DNA from: Ruegeria sp. Alg231-54
GTDB taxonomy: Bacteria > Pseudomonadota > Alphaproteobacteria > Rhodobacterales > Rhodobacteraceae
Length of the DNA stretch: 64,000 nucleotides
Direction of reading: 5' to 3'
Assembly (NCBI RefSeq): GCF_900143525.1
Contig: NZ_FREZ01000001.1
Location: 248,001-312,000, forward strand
The position numbers were made by a program, and so were the translations under genes. The first letter of the stretch is position 1, and each line of letters opens with the position of its first letter. The notes under the pieces are model-generated. The model saw nothing but the letters and a program-made list of their open reading frames with translations. It was not told the origin of the DNA and made no database searches. This document shows positions 46,574-55,776 of this stretch, piece by piece.

Positions 46574-47641
46574 ATGGCGGATCTTCTGACAATGAGCGAC
46601 AAGAAAAACGCAGACAAGCAAAAGGCGCTTGATAGCGCGCTGGCGCAAATCGAACGGCAGTTCGGCAAAGGCTCGATCATGAAGCTGGGCGAGGATGCCA
46701 AGCAGGACATCGATGCAAGCTCGACCGGGTCTTTGGGCCTGGATATCGCGCTGGGTATTGGTGGTCTGCCGATGGGTCGGATTGTTGAGATTTATGGCCC
46801 GGAAAGCTCGGGTAAGACCACGCTGACGCTGCATTGCATTGCAGAACAGCAAAAACGCGGTGGTGTGTGCGCATTCGTGGATGCCGAACACGCGTTGGAC
46901 CCGCAATATGCCCGCAAGCTTGGCGTCGATCTTGATGAACTGCTGATCTCGCAGCCCGACACCGGTGAACAAGCGCTTGAGATCACCGATACGCTGGTGC
47001 GTTCGGGCGCTGTGAATATGGTTGTCGTCGACTCAGTTGCGGCTTTGACGCCGAAATCGGAACTCGAAGGCGACATGGGCGACAGCAGTGTTGGCGTGCA
47101 GGCCCGATTGATGAGCCAGGCGATGCGTAAACTGACAGGCTCGATCAGCCGCTCGAATTGCATGGTGATCTTTATCAACCAGATCCGCATGAAAATCGGC
47201 GTTATGTTCGGCAGCCCCGAAACCACGACTGGTGGTAACGCGCTTAAATTCTACAGCTCGGTTCGTTTGGATATTCGCCGCATTGGCGCGATCAAGGACC
47301 GCGACGAAGTTGTCGGCAACCAGACGCGCGTCAAGGTGGTCAAGAACAAGGTGGCGCCGCCCTTCAAGCAAGTGGAATTCGACATCATGTATGGCGAAGG
47401 CATCAGCAAGATGGGTGAGCTGCTGGATCTGGGCGTCAAGGCTGGCGTGGTTGAAAAATCGGGCTCGTGGTTCAGCTATGGCGACGAACGGATCGGGCAG
47501 GGGCGTGAGAATGCCAAACAATACCTGCGCGACAACAGCCGTATTGCGCTGGATATCGAAGACAAGATTCGCGCCGCGCATGGTCTTGAGTTCGACATGC
47601 CGCCCGGTTCTGCCGAGGAAGACGACATACTCGAGGCGTAA
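46574..47641 (+). CDS. recA: Recombinase RecA
   Basis: 355 residues from the ATG at 46574, with AGGACA just upstream; the frame is open to 46475 without a site. Walker [11 protein letters not shown], the [17 protein letters not shown] and [17 protein letters not shown] (Walker B) blocks, loop L1 around [19 protein letters not shown], loop L2 [18 protein letters not shown], and an acidic C-terminus. It forms the strand-exchange filament and the LexA co-protease. Controlled by the SOS box at 46504. Confidence 0.98.
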   Translation: MADLLTMSDKKNADKQKALDSALAQIERQFGKGSIMKLGEDAKQDIDASSTGSLGLDIALGIGGLPMGRIVEIYGPESSGKTTLTLHCIAEQQKRGGVCAFVDAEHALDPQYARKLGVDLDELLISQPDTGEQALEITDTLVRSGAVNMVVVDSVAALTPKSELEGDMGDSSVGVQARLMSQAMRKLTGSISRSNCMVIFINQIRMKIGVMFGSPETTTGGNALKFYSSVRLDIRRIGAIKDRDEVVGNQTRVKVVKNKVAPPFKQVEFDIMYGEGISKMGELLDLGVKAGVVEKSGSWFSYGDERIGQGRENAKQYLRDNSRIALDIEDKIRAAHGLEFDMPPGSAEEDDILEA

Positions 47642-47887
47642 CAGACGCAGTTGGGGGCCGCAAAATTCCCCCGGTTTTGCAAGAAATGAGAATACTCGAA
47701 ACAAGGCGGTCCGCGTGGCCGCCTTAACTCGTTCTGCATACGGTGATCTTGTATTATTGGTGTGTACGGATCTTGTTGACGGGTTTTCTAGCCCTTCAAA
47801 AACAAGGCCGATTTATCGTTGTGGACTATCCTTGGGTACGGGGATAAACCATTTCAGAACACTGAGATTGCGCGCCGAGAGAGCCAT

Positions 47888-50557
47888 ATGCCCACGCTGA
47901 ACGAAATCCGCTCAACCTTTCTGAATTATTTTGCCAAACAGGGGCATGAAATTGTCGCGTCCAGCCCGCTGGTCCCGCGCAATGACCCGACATTGATGTT
48001 CGTGAACTCGGGCATGGTGCAGTTCAAGAACCTGTTCACCGGTGTTGAAACCCGTGACTATCAGCGTGCCACGACGGCACAGAAATGCGTGCGCGCAGGC
48101 GGTAAGCATAACGATCTCGATAACGTTGGCTATACCGCACGTCACCACACATTCTTTGAAATGCTGGGCAATTTTTCGTTCGGCAACTACTTCAAACACG
48201 AGGCGATCCCGTTTGCTTGGGAGTTGATCACCAAGGAATTCGGCATCGACAAGAACCGTCTGCTGGCAACGGTGTATCACACGGATGATGAGGCGTTTGA
48301 GATCTGGAAAAAGGTCGGTGTGCCCGAAGACCGGATTATCCGCATCGCCACCAGCGATAACTTCTGGCAGATGGGTCCGACCGGTCCGTGTGGACCGTGT
48401 ACCGAGATTTTCTACGACCATGGCGATCACATCTGGGGCGGCCCTCCGGGATCGCCCGACGAAGACGGCGACCGGTTCATCGAAATCTGGAACATCGTTT
48501 TCATGCAGAACGAGCAGTTCGAAGATGGCTCAATGGTCGAACTCGACATGCAGTCGATCGACACCGGCATGGGGCTGGAACGGATTGGCGCGCTGCTGCA
48601 GGGCAGCCATGACAACTATGACACCGACCTGTTCAAGACATTGATCGAAGCGTCTGCTCATGCCACCGGGGTTGATCCATATGGCGACCAGAATGTGCAC
48701 CACCGGGTAATTGCGGACCACCTGCGCGCGACATCCTTCCTGATCGCTGATGGCGTGATGCCGTCCAATGACGGGCGTGGCTATGTGCTGCGCCGGATCA
48801 TGCGTCGTGCTATGCGTCATGCGCATCTTCTGGGGGCGAAAGATCCGGTTATGTATCAGCTGGTGCCAAGTCTGGTGCAGCTGATGGGCGCGCAATACAC
48901 TGAGTTAGGACAGGCGCAGCCGTTGATCGAAGAGACGCTGCTGTTGGAAGAAACGCGGTTCAAGCAAACCCTCGATCGTGGTCTGAAACTCCTGGATGAT
49001 GAAGTTGCAGGCTTGCCCGAGGGCGCGGCACTTCCGGGTGATGCGGCATTCAAATTGTACGACACGTATGGGTTCCCATTGGACCTGACGCAGGATGCCC
49101 TGCGTGAAAAGGGTCGTTCCGTGGATACGGACGGGTTCGACGCGGCCATGGCCGAACAAAAAGCCAAGGCCCGTGCGGCATGGGCCGGTTCGGGTGAGGC
49201 TGCAGATCAGGCAGTGTGGTTTGATGTGCTGGATACTGCCGGAGCTACGGATTTTCTGGGCTATGACACGGAAAAGGCCGAAGGGCAGATTGCCGCTTTG
49301 GTGGTCGATGGTGCATTGGTCGACACAATTGAAAAGGGCGGATCCGGTTGGGTGATTGTCAACCAGACGCCGTTTTATGGCGAAGCTGGCGGTCAGATCG
49401 GTGATACTGGCGAAATCCGTCGTCTTGAAGAACGCGATGACATGGCGCGGGTCGAAGACACCAGAAAATTCGCCGATGGCAAAATCTATGCCCACAAAGT
49501 GACCGTTGATCAGGGCGCTTTGTCCAAAGGTGACGCGGTCGAGCTTGAGGTCGACCATGCGCGGCGCACGGCAATTCGCGCAAACCACTCGGCCACGCAC
49601 CTGCTGCACGAGGCGTTGCGTGAAACGCTGGGCGATCATGTTGCACAGCGCGGCTCGCTGAACGCGGCCGACCGGTTGCGCTTTGACTTCAGCCATTCCA
49701 AGGCGCTGAGCGGGGATGAGATTCAAAAGGTCGAACGCGATGTAAATGACTTCATCCGTCAGAACTCGACTGTCGAAACGCGGATCATGACCCCCGATGA
49801 TGCGCGCGAACTGGGCGCACAGGCGCTGTTTGGCGAGAAATACGGCGACGAAGTTCGGGTTGTGTCCATGGGCAAGGCTCCGACCGGTAAGGGGCAGTAT
49901 GGCGAGACATGGTCGATTGAGCTGTGTGGCGGTACGCATGTTCGCCAGACTGGTGACATCGGTACTTTTGTGGTTCTGGGCGATAACGCCAGTAGTGCGG
50001 GAGTGCGCCGGATCGAGGCGCTAACCGGCGACGACGCGCTGCGGCATCTTTCCCAGCAGGATCAGCGTCTGGGTCAGATCGCATCGGAGCTGAAGGCGCA
50101 GCCGGATGACGTTGTCGGCCGCGTCAAAGCACTGTTGGATGAACGCAAATCGCTGCAAAACGAAGTGGCGCAGCTGCGCCGTGATCTGGCCATGGCCGGC
50201 GGGGCCGGGCAGGGTGGCGGCGAAGCGCGTGATGTGAATGGGGTGGCCTTCCTTGCGCAGGCGCTGAACGGTGTATCGGGCAAGGACCTGCCTGCGCTGA
50301 TTGATGAGCACAAAAGCCGTTTGGGGTCCGGTGCCGTTTTGCTGATCGCGGATGCGGGCGGTAAGGCTGCTGTGGCCGCCGGTGTGACGGCCGATCTTAC
50401 CGACAAGGTTTCCGCCGTTGATCTGGTTCGTGCGGCCGTCGCAGAACTGGGCGGCAAGGGCGGCGGTGGACGCCCCGACATGGCGCAGGGCGGTGGCAAG
50501 GACGCGTCGAACGCAGATGCGGCGATCAAAGCCGCAGAACAGGTTTTGGGAGGATAA
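47888..50557 (+). CDS. alaS: Alanyl-tRNA synthetase
   Basis: 889 residues from the ATG at 47888 (start of [15 protein letters not shown], the universal AlaRS N-terminus); an upstream frame extension to 47819 is rejected. Class II motifs: [49 protein letters not shown] ([15 protein letters not shown]). The editing domain has the [13 protein letters not shown] and ELCGGTHV zinc residues. A C-Ala oligomerisation domain ends the protein. Followed after one base by a small DUF1330 gene. Confidence 0.97.
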   Translation: MPTLNEIRSTFLNYFAKQGHEIVASSPLVPRNDPTLMFVNSGMVQFKNLFTGVETRDYQRATTAQKCVRAGGKHNDLDNVGYTARHHTFFEMLGNFSFGNYFKHEAIPFAWELITKEFGIDKNRLLATVYHTDDEAFEIWKKVGVPEDRIIRIATSDNFWQMGPTGPCGPCTEIFYDHGDHIWGGPPGSPDEDGDRFIEIWNIVFMQNEQFEDGSMVELDMQSIDTGMGLERIGALLQGSHDNYDTDLFKTLIEASAHATGVDPYGDQNVHHRVIADHLRATSFLIADGVMPSNDGRGYVLRRIMRRAMRHAHLLGAKDPVMYQLVPSLVQLMGAQYTELGQAQPLIEETLLLEETRFKQTLDRGLKLLDDEVAGLPEGAALPGDAAFKLYDTYGFPLDLTQDALREKGRSVDTDGFDAAMAEQKAKARAAWAGSGEAADQAVWFDVLDTAGATDFLGYDTEKAEGQIAALVVDGALVDTIEKGGSGWVIVNQTPFYGEAGGQIGDTGEIRRLEERDDMARVEDTRKFADGKIYAHKVTVDQGALSKGDAVELEVDHARRTAIRANHSATHLLHEALRETLGDHVAQRGSLNAADRLRFDFSHSKALSGDEIQKVERDVNDFIRQNSTVETRIMTPDDARELGAQALFGEKYGDEVRVVSMGKAPTGKGQYGETWSIELCGGTHVRQTGDIGTFVVLGDNASSAGVRRIEALTGDDALRHLSQQDQRLGQIASELKAQPDDVVGRVKALLDERKSLQNEVAQLRRDLAMAGGAGQGGGEARDVNGVAFLAQALNGVSGKDLPALIDEHKSRLGSGAVLLIADAGGKAAVAAGVTADLTDKVSAVDLVRAAVAELGGKGGGGRPDMAQGGGKDASNADAAIKAAEQVLGG

Positions 50558-50558
50558 G

Positions 50559-50846
50559 ATGGCTGCACTCTGGATTGCCCACGTCACCGTGACGGACACC
50601 GACGCATATGCGAAATATGCGGAACTCGCAGGGCCTGCGATCGCCAAGCACGGCGGTGCGTTCATCGCCCGTGCCGCACGTTATGTCCAACTGGAGGGGA
50701 AAGAACGTCCGCGCAATGTGGTCGCCAAATTCCCATCCGTCGAGGCCGCGGTCGAGTGCTATAATTCACCGGAATACCAGCAGGCCCTGGACCACGCGCG
50801 CGGCGCAAGTGAGCGTGAACTGGTGGTTGTAGAAATCACCGACTAA
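50559..50846 (+). CDS. DUF1330 domain protein
   Basis: 95 residues, ATG one base after the alaS stop codon, preceded by GGGAGGATAAG. The dimeric alpha+beta-barrel fold of DUF1330 is recognisable: WIAHVTVTDTDAYAKYAELAGPAIAKHGG at the start, RNVVAKFPSVEAAVECYNSPEYQQAL in the second half. The function is unknown. Cotranscribed with alaS. Confidence 0.88.
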   Translation: MAALWIAHVTVTDTDAYAKYAELAGPAIAKHGGAFIARAARYVQLEGKERPRNVVAKFPSVEAAVECYNSPEYQQALDHARGASERELVVVEITD

Positions 50847-50857
50847 AGGTCTGGCGA

Positions 50858-50888
50858 ATCTGATTGGCGGGTTTTCCGCCAATCAGAT
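50858..50888. terminator. Terminator-like hairpin after the alaS-DUF1330 unit
   Basis: ATCTGATTGGCGG-GTTTT-CCGCCAATCAGAT is a perfect 13-bp stem with a 5-base loop, placed 12 bp after the DUF1330 stop codon. No T-run follows, so it may be rho-assisted or a stabilising hairpin. Confidence 0.6.
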
Positions 50889-51212
50889 CAGCTCATGGGC
50901 GAAATTCAGCCGAACTATTCATAAATGAAGTGAACTGTATTGTGGCAACTTTCGACCCATACGGAATCTTTGTGATTCCAGCGCCTTATTGTCTTTCAAA
51001 GAGAGTTATTGGTATTTTTCCTGCCTAGATTGTGGCGTATTATCCTCATTTCTTGCGCGAAATGGCCATATTGAGTGACGAAATTCCGCCTTTTTTCCCC
51101 TTCACGTTCGCCTCAGATTGTACAAGCGCTACCGTTTACCATTAGTTGTTTCTAATCGAATACGGTCCTGTTTGTCGTCAATCGTTGCGTAGACAGGGAT
51201 CGAGGTTCAGGC
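50889..51212. other. AT-rich intergenic region upstream of the cysteine protease gene
   Basis: About 320 bp with low GC and no ORF of note. It probably contains the promoter of the protease gene at 51213. No consensus operator was identified. Confidence 0.5.
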
Positions 51213-51836
51213 ATGAAATCGGTAGATATCGGACTCAAGGCCGCTCTTGGGCGGTTGAAAACACATTCAGGTCGGGCAGTGGGGATTGCGGCATTGGTTT
51301 GCGGGGCCATGCTTGTCGGTTCCCATGTGGATGCAAGTGAGGGCAGCTTCATCCGAACCCTCGCGGCGTCCCCTCCGCCTTCGGGTGCACAGCAATTGTG
51401 CCGACAGTACGCTTGGGCTTGCGCCAGCAAAGCGTCGGTACGCATGACGTCCCAGCAGGAAATGCAGATCATTGAGCGGATCAACCGTCAGGTCAACGCA
51501 ACGACGCGCGCGGTTACGGATCAGACGCAATACCGCACCACCGAGCGGTGGGCTTTGCCGACAACGCGCGGCGGGGATTGCGAGGATTTTGCTCTTTTGA
51601 AGAAAAGAGATCTGATCAGGGCGGGCGTTGATCCTAACAAATTGCTGATCGCGACAGTGTTGGATACGCGCCGAAATGCACATGCAGTTCTTGTCTATCG
51701 ATCCGCCCAGGGGGATTTGGTGCTGGACAATTTGACCAACCGGATCAAACCCTGGTCGGCCACGCGGTACTTGTTCCTTCGGATGCAGGATCCGGCAAAA
51801 CCCAGCCATTGGGTTGGTGTGTACGGAAGAAGTTAA
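51213..51836 (+). CDS. Transglutaminase-like cysteine protease (BTLCP/LapG-like)
   Basis: 207 residues. An N-terminal hydrophobic segment (AVGIAALVCGAMLVGSHVDA) serves as a signal or anchor. Catalytic triad: Cys in RGGDCEDFALLK, His in NAHAVLVY, Asp in VLDNLTN. This is the PF06035 family whose best known member, LapG, cuts large surface adhesins in the periplasm. No LapD-like c-di-GMP receptor or RTX adhesin is in the window. Followed by its own terminator. Confidence 0.82.
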   Translation: MKSVDIGLKAALGRLKTHSGRAVGIAALVCGAMLVGSHVDASEGSFIRTLAASPPPSGAQQLCRQYAWACASKASVRMTSQQEMQIIERINRQVNATTRAVTDQTQYRTTERWALPTTRGGDCEDFALLKKRDLIRAGVDPNKLLIATVLDTRRNAHAVLVYRSAQGDLVLDNLTNRIKPWSATRYLFLRMQDPAKPSHWVGVYGRS

Positions 51837-51870
51837 AAATATCGGCTGATCTATCAGGTTATGCATGGCA

Positions 51871-51903
51871 AAAGGGGCGACACGATAGTCGCCCCTTTGT
51901 TTG
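51871..51903 (+). terminator. Rho-independent terminator of the cysteine protease gene
   Basis: AAAGGGGCGAC-ACGATA-GTCGCCCCTTT forms an 11-bp stem followed by GTTTG. It lies between the two convergent genes. Confidence 0.85.
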
Positions 51904-51981
51904 TCAGACCGAACGTCGAGACGTTTTCGGCGTTTTTCAAGGCATAGCCCAAATTTTCAGGCTGCTTTGCGGTTGATCGCG

Positions 51982-52881
51982 TCAGAGGGTGCCGCCGCTG
52001 CCATCGGCGCCGCCGCCACCGGCACCACCACCGCTGCCGTCGCTGCCGCCGCCGCCAGCACCACCACCGCTGCCGTCGCTGCCGCCGCCGCCAGCACCGC
52101 CCCCACTTCCGTCGCTGCCACCGCCGCCGTCACCGCCACCGCTGCCATCGCTGCCACCGCCATCGTTACCGTTGCCATTGCCGCCACCATTGCCGTCGCC
52201 GTCATTGGAGTTTCCACCGTCGTTGCTGCCGCCGTTACCGCTGCCGCTGTCGGAGTTACCGCCACCGTTGCTGCCGCCGTTGCCGTCACCGCTGCTGGAA
52301 TTTCCGCCGCCATTGCTCCCGCCATTGCCGTCACCACTGCCGGAGTTGCCACCACCGTTGCTGCCGCCGTTGCCACTACCGCTACCGGAGTCCGCGCCGC
52401 CATTGCTGCCGCCACTGTTACCGCCGCCGCCGCCATCGTTGCTGCCGCCACCGCCGCCGCCGCCATTGCCGCCTTCGCCATTTTCGCCGCCATTTGCCGA
52501 CGAACCCGAAACGCCCGCGCCGCCATTTCCACCGGTGTTACCTGCAGATGCGCCGCTATTGTTTGCCGAGCTGTTGTCATCGTCATCACGGCTGTTTCGA
52601 TCAGTTCGAACCGTTGCCGTTGGGATGTCGGTCAAAATGGCCGCAAACAAGGGGCACGTCTGGGATGTGCGGGCTAGGATATCCTCAAAGTCTGCGCGGC
52701 GCTGAATGTAGCGCAGCATCCGCTTGTCGACGACTTTGCAACTACAAAGCGTTTCGGTGGATACAGATTGTCGGGCTGTTTTGACTTTGCAAACTTCAGC
52801 CGCATGAGCCGCGCTTGTTGCCATCAGTGGAAATGTCGCGGATAAAAATACAAACGAATATAAACGGGATCTTACGCGCAT
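51982..52881 (-). CDS. Secreted Gly/Ser/Asn-rich repeat protein with a cysteine-containing head
   Basis: 299 residues with AGGAG before the ATG at 52881. Residues 1-28 are a signal peptide ending at AHAAE. Residues 29-95 form a head with five cysteines (VCKVK, TLCSCK, QTCPLF), followed by an acidic linker (SRDDDDNSS). From about residue 105 it is low-complexity Gly/Asn/Ser: five 15-residue units (about 170-244, model GNGGSNGGGNSxSGD) and four 12-residue units plus a partial one (245-299, model DGSGGGAGGGGS). It is probably exported and extended. It is not an RTX protein since GGxGxDxUx nonapeptides are lacking. Function unknown. Convergent with the LapG-like protease gene. Confidence 0.7.
   Translation of the reverse strand: MRVRSRLYSFVFLSATFPLMATSAAHAAEVCKVKTARQSVSTETLCSCKVVDKRMLRYIQRRADFEDILARTSQTCPLFAAILTDIPTATVRTDRNSRDDDDNSSANNSGASAGNTGGNGGAGVSGSSANGGENGEGGNGGGGGGGSNDGGGGGNSGGSNGGADSGSGSGNGGSNGGGNSGSGDGNGGSNGGGNSSSGDGNGGSNGGGNSDSGSGNGGSNDGGNSNDGDGNGGGNGNGNDGGGSDGSGGGDGGGGSDGSGGGAGGGGSDGSGGGAGGGGSDGSGGGAGGGGADGSGGTL
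51985..52374 (-). repeat. In-frame tandem repeats: 45-bp and 36-bp units
   Basis: The 45-bp units lie at about 52150-52374 (five copies) and the 36-bp units at about 52006-52149 (four copies, with a partial copy to 51985). Both encode Gly-rich repeats of the gene above. The low stop-codon content makes long but meaningless open frames on the opposite strand. Confidence 0.85.
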
Positions 52882-53046
52882 AGCGCTACTCCTTTAAACT
52901 CATTACCAACAACTATTAACAAAGTAATTGTGCCATAGTTTGGACAAAAATACATCCGCATATTGCCTCATTTGATGGTCGAGTAACAGCGATAAACCAC
53001 GGTAGATTTGCAACCTATTGGTGAAACTTTATGAAAAACAAAAGAA

Positions 53047-53071
53047 AAAGCCCGTCAGCAAGACGGGCTTT
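53047..53071 (-). terminator. Rho-independent terminator of typA
   Basis: AAAGCCCGTC pairs with GACGGGCTTT around a 5-base loop. On the minus strand it is followed by TTTTTCTTT. It lies about 85 bp past the typA stop codon. Confidence 0.85.
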
Positions 53072-53156
53072 CCTTTGATTTATATGGTAATTCTAGAAGT
53101 AATTTTACCACGAACGGCTTATTGTTTAGATTGTGGAAACAATATCACAGACCGGC

Positions 53157-54974
53157 TCAGGCCGATCTTGCCATCCGTTTCCGTTCGTGCGGGTCAAGGT
53201 AACGCTTGCGCAACCGAATGGCGTTTGGAGTGACCTCAACCAGTTCGTCATCATCGATATAGGCAATCGCCTCTTCCAGAGAATACTGGATATGAGGTGT
53301 CAGGCGAACGGCGTCGTCAGAACCGCTGGCGCGTACGTTGGTCAGTTTCTTGCCTTTGAGGGGGTTCACCTCGAGGTCGTTATCGCGTGAGTGTTCGCCG
53401 ATGACCATGCCCTGATACACGTCGGTTTGCGGCGCAACGAACATCCGGCCGCGCTCTTCCAGGTTCCACAGCGCATAAGCCACGGCCTGTCCGTTTTCCA
53501 TCGAGATCAGAACCCCCGCACGACGACCCGGGATCGGGCCTTTGTGGGCCGCCCAGCCGTGGAACACACGGTTCAGAACACCGGTACCGCGTGTGTCGGT
53601 CAGGAACTCACCATGGTATCCGATCAACCCGCGTGACGGTACATGCGCAATAATACGGGTCTTGCCCGCGCCGGCCGGACGCATTTCGGCCAATTCGCCC
53701 TTACGCGCGCCGGTGATCTTTTCGATCACCGAGCCTGAATACTCATCGTCGACGTCAATAGTGACTTCTTCGATGGGTTCCATGCGCTGACCGTCTTCTT
53801 CGCGGAACAGAACCTGCGGACGCGAGATGCTGAGTTCGAACCCTTCACGGCGCATGTTCTCGATCAGAACACCCATTTGCAATTCGCCACGGCCAGCAAC
53901 CTCAAAGGCATCGCCGCCAGGTGTGTCGCTGATGCGGATGGCAACGTTCGACTCGGCCTCTTTCATCAGGCGGTCGCGGATGACACGCGACTGAACTTTC
54001 TTGCCGTCGCGACCGGCCAGCGGCGAGTCGTTGATGCCGAAAGTCACGGTGATGGTTGGCGGGTCGATGGGCTGTGCGGGCAGGGCTTCGTCAACCTGCG
54101 GCGAAACCAGCGAGTCGGCCACGGTTGCCTTGCTCATGCCTGCGATGGTGACGATGTCACCTGCTTCGGCCACGTCGATGGGCTGTTGGGCCAGTCCGCG
54201 GAACGCCAGGATTTTCGACGCGCGGAAGTTTTCGATCAGCGTACCATCACGGCTCAGCGCCTTGAGGTTGTCGCCCGCCTTCAAAGTGCCGCTTTCCACA
54301 CGACCGGTCAGGATGCGACCGATGAACGGATCGCTGCCCAGTGTCGTGGCCAGCATGCGGAAAGGCTCATCTTTGTTTTCGACCTGCTTTGGGGCAGGGA
54401 CGTGATCGACAATCAGATCGAACAAGGCGGTCAGATCCTTGCGCGGCCCGTCCAGCTCCATATCCGCCCAGCCGGAACGGCCTGAGGCATACATGGCAGG
54501 AAAATCCAGCTGATCGTCGTCAGCGCCGAGGTTGGCGAACAAGTCAAAGCATTCATCAAGTGCGCGGTCGGGTTCAGCGTCGGGTTTGTCGACCTTGTTC
54601 AGCACTACGATGGGACGCAGGCCCAGCGCCAACGCCTTGGACGTCACGAATTTGGTCTGCGGCATCGGGCCTTCGGCGGCGTCCACCAACAGGACAACAC
54701 CGTCGACCATGCTGAGGATCCGCTCAACCTCGCCACCGAAATCGGCGTGGCCGGGGGTGTCAACGATGTTGACCCGGGTGCCTTTCCATTCGACCGAGGT
54801 CGCTTTGGCAAGGATGGTTATGCCGCGTTCGCGCTCCAGATCATTGCTATCCATGGCGCGTTCGGCCACCGCCTGGTTTTCCCGGAACGCACCGGATTGT
54901 TTGAGCAGCTCATCCACCAGGGTCGTTTTACCGTGGTCCACGTGAGCGATGATTGCGATATTGCGCAGGTCCAT
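53157..54974 (-). CDS. typA: Ribosome-associated translational GTPase TypA/BipA
   Basis: 605 residues. G1 [16 protein letters not shown]2 RERGITI; G3 [12 protein letters not shown]4 LNKVDKPDA. Domains II and III and the TypA-specific C-terminal domain follow ([35 protein letters not shown] [14 protein letters not shown]). It binds ribosomes and helps assembly of the 50S subunit at low temperature. It stands alone with its own terminator. Confidence 0.96.
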   Translation of the reverse strand: MDLRNIAIIAHVDHGKTTLVDELLKQSGAFRENQAVAERAMDSNDLERERGITILAKATSVEWKGTRVNIVDTPGHADFGGEVERILSMVDGVVLLVDAAEGPMPQTKFVTSKALALGLRPIVVLNKVDKPDAEPDRALDECFDLFANLGADDDQLDFPAMYASGRSGWADMELDGPRKDLTALFDLIVDHVPAPKQVENKDEPFRMLATTLGSDPFIGRILTGRVESGTLKAGDNLKALSRDGTLIENFRASKILAFRGLAQQPIDVAEAGDIVTIAGMSKATVADSLVSPQVDEALPAQPIDPPTITVTFGINDSPLAGRDGKKVQSRVIRDRLMKEAESNVAIRISDTPGGDAFEVAGRGELQMGVLIENMRREGFELSISRPQVLFREEDGQRMEPIEEVTIDVDDEYSGSVIEKITGARKGELAEMRPAGAGKTRIIAHVPSRGLIGYHGEFLTDTRGTGVLNRVFHGWAAHKGPIPGRRAGVLISMENGQAVAYALWNLEERGRMFVAPQTDVYQGMVIGEHSRDNDLEVNPLKGKKLTNVRASGSDDAVRLTPHIQYSLEEAIAYIDDDELVEVTPNAIRLRKRYLDPHERKRMARSA

Positions 54975-55050
54975 GAGAGGTCAGCCTTTGAACGGGAAGT
55001 TGCCGCGCGCATAACGCGGATTGACTGAATAGGCCAGCCCTAACCGGTCG

Positions 55051-55386
55051 TCAGTGGCCCGCTGTGCTGGAAAACAAGTGAATGATCAGGATTCCGGCCA
55101 ATATCATCGCCAAACCGAGCACCGCAGGCCAGTCCAGACGCTGACCAAAAACAATGAAGCCTATGATGGCGATCAGAACGATCCCCAAGCCTGACCAAAT
55201 GGCATAAACGATGCCGACCGGAATAAATTTCAGGGTGAGGCCCAGCAGGTAAAAAGCAACTCCGTAACCCACGACAACCAAAACAGAGGGCCAAAACCGG
55301 CTGAACTGCTGGCTGGCCTGCAGCGCCGTTGTGCCAATTGTTTCGGCGAAAACCGCCAGCAATAGGATGAGATAGGCTTTGGGCAC
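55051..55386 (-). CDS. Small multidrug resistance (SMR) family transporter
   Basis: 111 residues from the GTG at 55386, the usual SMR length; a TTG at 55428 would add 14 hydrophilic residues. Four membrane helices. Helix 1 carries the essential Glu (LAVFAETIGTTALQAS). The later blocks are FYLLGLTLKFIPVGIVYAIWSGLGIVLIAIIGFIVFGQ, where W and G residues are family marks. It exports quaternary cations, or guanidinium, or polyamines by proton antiport. EmrE/QacE type is more likely than SugE/Gdx from this core, but the substrate is open. Confidence 0.88.
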   Translation of the reverse strand: MPKAYLILLLAVFAETIGTTALQASQQFSRFWPSVLVVVGYGVAFYLLGLTLKFIPVGIVYAIWSGLGIVLIAIIGFIVFGQRLDWPAVLGLAMILAGILIIHLFSSTAGH

Positions 55387-55591
55387 GGCAGGTCTCGATT
55401 CAGTTGCAGTTGGGGAGGTTGACCACAAAATCCCAATTCACGACAAGGGGAATGTGAATGGATATCGGGAAAAGTTCTGTGTCGGAAGAATCGGGACTGC
55501 CCATCGAAGAGGTCAGGATAACCATACTATTTCAAAGAGAAAAATTCTGATATAAAATGGGTAGTTTTTAGTTTTCTTTTATGAGTTTTCA

Positions 55592-55723
55592 ATGACGAAA
55601 TTTGCGATATCCGTGATCGTTGCTTCGGCATTCATAGTGGCGCTTGGGTGGCTTGCGGGCGGGGGGTCCGTCGACATAATCGCAGCCAGTGGTGTTGAGC
55701 GGTTTGAAAGTTTTCAGGTTTAA
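55592..55723 (+). CDS. 43-residue small membrane-type protein
   Basis: ATG at 55592, TAA at 55721-55723. Residues 3-28 are hydrophobic (FAISVIVASAFIVALGWLAG), followed by a short polar tail (SGVERFESFQV). It has an AT-rich upstream region and a strong terminator starting 20 bp downstream at 55744, which supports an independent transcript. No strong ribosome site is visible and no family is recognised, so an RNA role for the transcript is an alternative. A short ORF at 55458 upstream is less convincing. Confidence 0.5.
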   Translation: MTKFAISVIVASAFIVALGWLAGGGSVDIIAASGVERFESFQV

Positions 55724-55743
55724 GTGCCTGCCGGAATGATTGG

Positions 55744-55768
55744 AAAAGGGGCCTTTGCGCCCCTTTTT
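55744..55768 (+). terminator. Rho-independent terminator, active in both directions
   Basis: AAAAGGGGC-CTTTGC-GCCCCTTTT forms a 9-bp stem, with a further T and CT on the right. It closes the small gene at 55592 and lies just after the stop codon of the minus-strand HD gene, so it may serve both. Confidence 0.85.
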
Positions 55769-55776
55769 CTATTGGC

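Noticed and set aside
48905..49939. 344-codon minus-strand ORF
   Set aside because: Antisense shadow of alaS.
51985..52374. CRISPR-like regular repeats
   Set aside because: The repeats are contiguous, in frame and without unique spacers; they encode a repeat protein.
51901..52705. Long plus-strand ORFs (Ala- and Pro-rich, 238-258 codons)
   Set aside because: They are the complement of the Gly-rich tandem repeats, where stop codons are rare in every frame. The minus-strand gene has a signal peptide and a ribosome site.
55458..55550. 30-codon ORF after AAGGGGA near 55445
   Set aside because: It has a plausible ribosome site, but the peptide is short and featureless, and it lies between two genes of other orientation; not enough to call.
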